The translations under genes and the position numbers were made by a program. A stretch of 8,664 nt of DNA from an uncultured Actinomycetes bacterium (GTDB lineage Bacteria; Actinomycetota; Actinomycetes; Nanopelagicales; Nanopelagicaceae). Location of the stretch: positions 1 through 8,664 of the forward strand of contig CAIYQS010000129.1 in NCBI GenBank assembly GCA_903928395.1. Direction: 5' to 3'. The notes beneath the pieces are model-generated. The model searched no databases. It saw nothing but the letters and a program-made list of their open reading frames with translations, and had not been told where the DNA came from. The number at the start of each line of letters is the position of its first letter. Position 1 is the first letter of the stretch. Shown piece after piece: positions 7,403-8,664 of the stretch.

Positions 7403-8608
7403 TTATTTTGGTTTTCTAGATCGCTTCGTCATTTCATCTATCAATATATTGGTCCAGTAAGTTCGCGTCGGTTCAATTACATGCTTAGAAAGTACTTCTC
7501 CGCTCTTCTTCTCCACTACTGAAACCAGGTAGTGATCAGCGATCACATAGACCTTCCTGAATTGATTTTCGATTCCAACTCCCAAATGATGCATCTTTCC
7601 CGCTCTTCGCAATGAGATCTTTCCAAATTTATCAACGCTGTCATGACGGACCCGGTGGTGCTCTTTATCTTTTGCTTCTTTGGGTGTGGCTTTGATCGTT
7701 GCTTCATAGGAACTCTGTGGAGTTCGCATCTCCAGTGCTTTATGTGGACGCTGAGTGTTATAGATCGCTCGGAATTCGTCGAGTTGGCGTTGTAACTCTT
7801 TGAGATCCTTTGCAGCTTCTTGTTCTGTGAGCCATTTTTTGAGAGTTTGATGGAAACGCTCTATCTTGCCCTGCGTTTGAGGATGAGCAGGAGAACCATT
7901 CTTTTGAACGATCTCCAACTCTGAGAGGAGATATTCAAAGCCGTTCTTGCCTTTCACAAATCGCCCGGTGTAGACGATGCCGTTATCTGTGAGAGTTGAA
8001 AATGGCGTTCCATAAGTCTTTCGGCACTCATTAAAAGTATTAATCACGATCTGTCCTGTCACCGCCTTAAAGACGGTGCAGCCTAAGAGCAACCTTGAAT
8101 GGTCATCGAGCCAGTTGATGATCTCGACATCACTGCCATCTTTAAGACGCCAATGAGTGAAATCAGATTGCCAAGTTTCATTCGGCTGCACCGCTTCAAA
8201 GCGCGTGATGTATGCCTTGGGGCGCTTAGATGGTGTGGGTGTCACAAGACCGGCAGCGCTCAAGGTGCGCCAGATAGTTGAAAGCGCAGGGCTATCTAAC
8301 TTCGCTTCACGCAGGTGCCAAGCAATCGAGGCGGCTCCAGCATCTAGACCCTTTGCCAGTAGGTCAGTGCGCAATCGGAGGATCTCATTTCGAAGCTCAG
8401 GTGTAAGGGCCCGGGGGTTGCTCTTGGGCCTGCGACTTCGCGGCTCGAGTGCCTCAAGCCCACCCGCCTTGTAGCGGCGCAAGAGTTGATAGATCCACTG
8501 CCGGCTCACCCCAAAGCGCTGTGCTGCCTGTGTGGGGGTTAACCCATCATGGAGCAATGACAAGATAATTACTTGAGAAAAGGCATTAGGACGGGGACTC
8601 TGTAACAT
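7403..8608 (-). CDS. IS481-family DDE transposase
   Basis: A 401-aa protein that catalyses cut-and-paste or copy-out transposition of the surrounding element. A helix-turn-helix lies at about residues 22-46 (LTPTQAAQRFGVSRQWIYQL), followed by a second helical DNA-binding region at about 65-120. The RNase H-like integrase core spans about 140-260, with catalytic residues D149 (WQSDFTHW), D208 (TDNG) and E250 (QGKIERFH). YNTQRPHKAL at 283-292 is the usual motif after the core, and about 100 further C-terminal residues follow. The ATG at 8608 is the only plausible start: an in-frame TGA lies four codons upstream, with only GGG, TTT and CAC between. No clear ribosome-binding site precedes it. The stop TAA is at 7403-7405, about 50 bases from the left terminus. 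The gene looks intact, so the element may still be mobile. Confidence 0.95.
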   Translation of the reverse strand: MLQSPRPNAFSQVIILSLLHDGLTPTQAAQRFGVSRQWIYQLLRRYKAGGLEALEPRSRRPKSNPRALTPELRNEILRLRTDLLAKGLDAGAASIAWHLREAKLDSPALSTIWRTLSAAGLVTPTPSKRPKAYITRFEAVQPNETWQSDFTHWRLKDGSDVEIINWLDDHSRLLLGCTVFKAVTGQIVINTFNECRKTYGTPFSTLTDNGIVYTGRFVKGKNGFEYLLSELEIVQKNGSPAHPQTQGKIERFHQTLKKWLTEQEAAKDLKELQRQLDEFRAIYNTQRPHKALEMRTPQSSYEATIKATPKEAKDKEHHRVRHDSVDKFGKISLRRAGKMHHLGVGIENQFRKVYVIADHYLVSVVEKKSGEVLSKHVIEPTRTYWTNILIDEMTKRSRKPK

Positions 8609-8612
8609 CCCA

Positions 8613-8664
8613 AAGTGTCAACTATGTCTCGCCACATCTGTCAACTATGTCGTGGAACAGAACA
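8613..8664. repeat. Right terminal inverted repeat of the IS481 element
   Basis: This is the inverted partner of 7351-7402. The 14-mer motif occurs twice in reverse orientation (8615-8628 and 8638-8651), again 23 bases apart. The outer 20 bases match the left end less well than the inner 30. The repeat finishes at the window's last base. The transposase start codon lies 4 bases inside its inner edge, so any transposase promoter must overlap this repeat or lie outside the element. Confidence 0.87.

Larger units (their letters stand above)
7351..8664 (-). mobile_element. Complete IS481-family insertion sequence, 1,314 bp
   Basis: The element begins TGTGATGTC at 7351 and ends, read inward from the right, TGTTCTGTT at 8664. 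It has imperfect inverted repeats of about 50 bp and a single DDE transposase gene that nearly fills it. It lies inside the first visible InlB repeat of the giant gene, with the transposase in the same orientation and, by chance, the same reading frame. The right terminus is the last base of the window, so a target-site duplication cannot be checked. No passenger gene is present. Confidence 0.9.

Noticed and set aside
8099..8474. Plus-strand open frames opposite the transposase
   Set aside because: They are antisense to a well-supported DDE transposase and show no family features.
8613..8664. TTGACA motifs in the right inverted repeat as a transposase promoter
   Set aside because: The hexamers are part of the repeated transposase-binding 14-mer, present also at the other end. 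No TATAAT-like element at a suitable spacing was found.
1..8664. Search for a defence, toxin-antitoxin, biosynthetic or RNA-based system
   Set aside because: Both strands are explained by the giant protein gene and the insertion sequence; no tRNA, rRNA, riboswitch or nuclease motif was seen.

Overview
The window is almost entirely one very large minus-strand gene, cut at its 5' side by an insertion sequence. Positions 7350 down to 1 form a single uninterrupted minus-strand reading frame of about 2,450 codons. I checked it codon by codon and found no stop. It runs off the left edge, so the C-terminus is missing, and its N-terminus is lost beyond the insertion sequence. The encoded protein is a repeat-built, probably secreted or surface-attached, adhesin-like polypeptide.

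From N to C (right to left on the map) the modules are: two InlB B-type (Listeria-Bacteroides, Flg_new) repeats, the first one split by the insertion; a BspA-like leucine-rich repeat block; eight more InlB-type repeats; three tandem carboxypeptidase-regulatory-like beta domains of about 110 aa; four more InlB-type repeats that match the previous four one to one; two Ig-like domains with the GTWS...YxWxxC signature; two carboxypeptidase-regulatory-like domains; a domain resembling 'choice-of-anchor U'; a fibronectin type III domain; and a tandem array of 84-85 aa ALTPTF-type repeats that continues past the left edge.

Positions 7351-8664 are a complete IS481-family insertion sequence of 1,314 bp. 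It has one DDE transposase gene (7403-8608, minus) and imperfect terminal inverted repeats of about 50 bp. Its right terminus is the last base of the window, which suggests that the sequence or contig breaks at a repeated element. The right flank and any target-site duplication are therefore not visible.

Organism: the Ig-like and ALTPTF-type modules together with InlB repeats resemble giant surface proteins of Actinomycetota, including low-to-medium GC aquatic lineages. This is an inference from protein style, with no marker gene to confirm it. No RNA gene, CRISPR array, defence system or metabolic gene is visible. The noteworthy content is the mosaic architecture of the giant protein, the duplication of a four-repeat cassette within it, and its interruption by a transposon. 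There is no gene-free stretch longer than about 60 bases.
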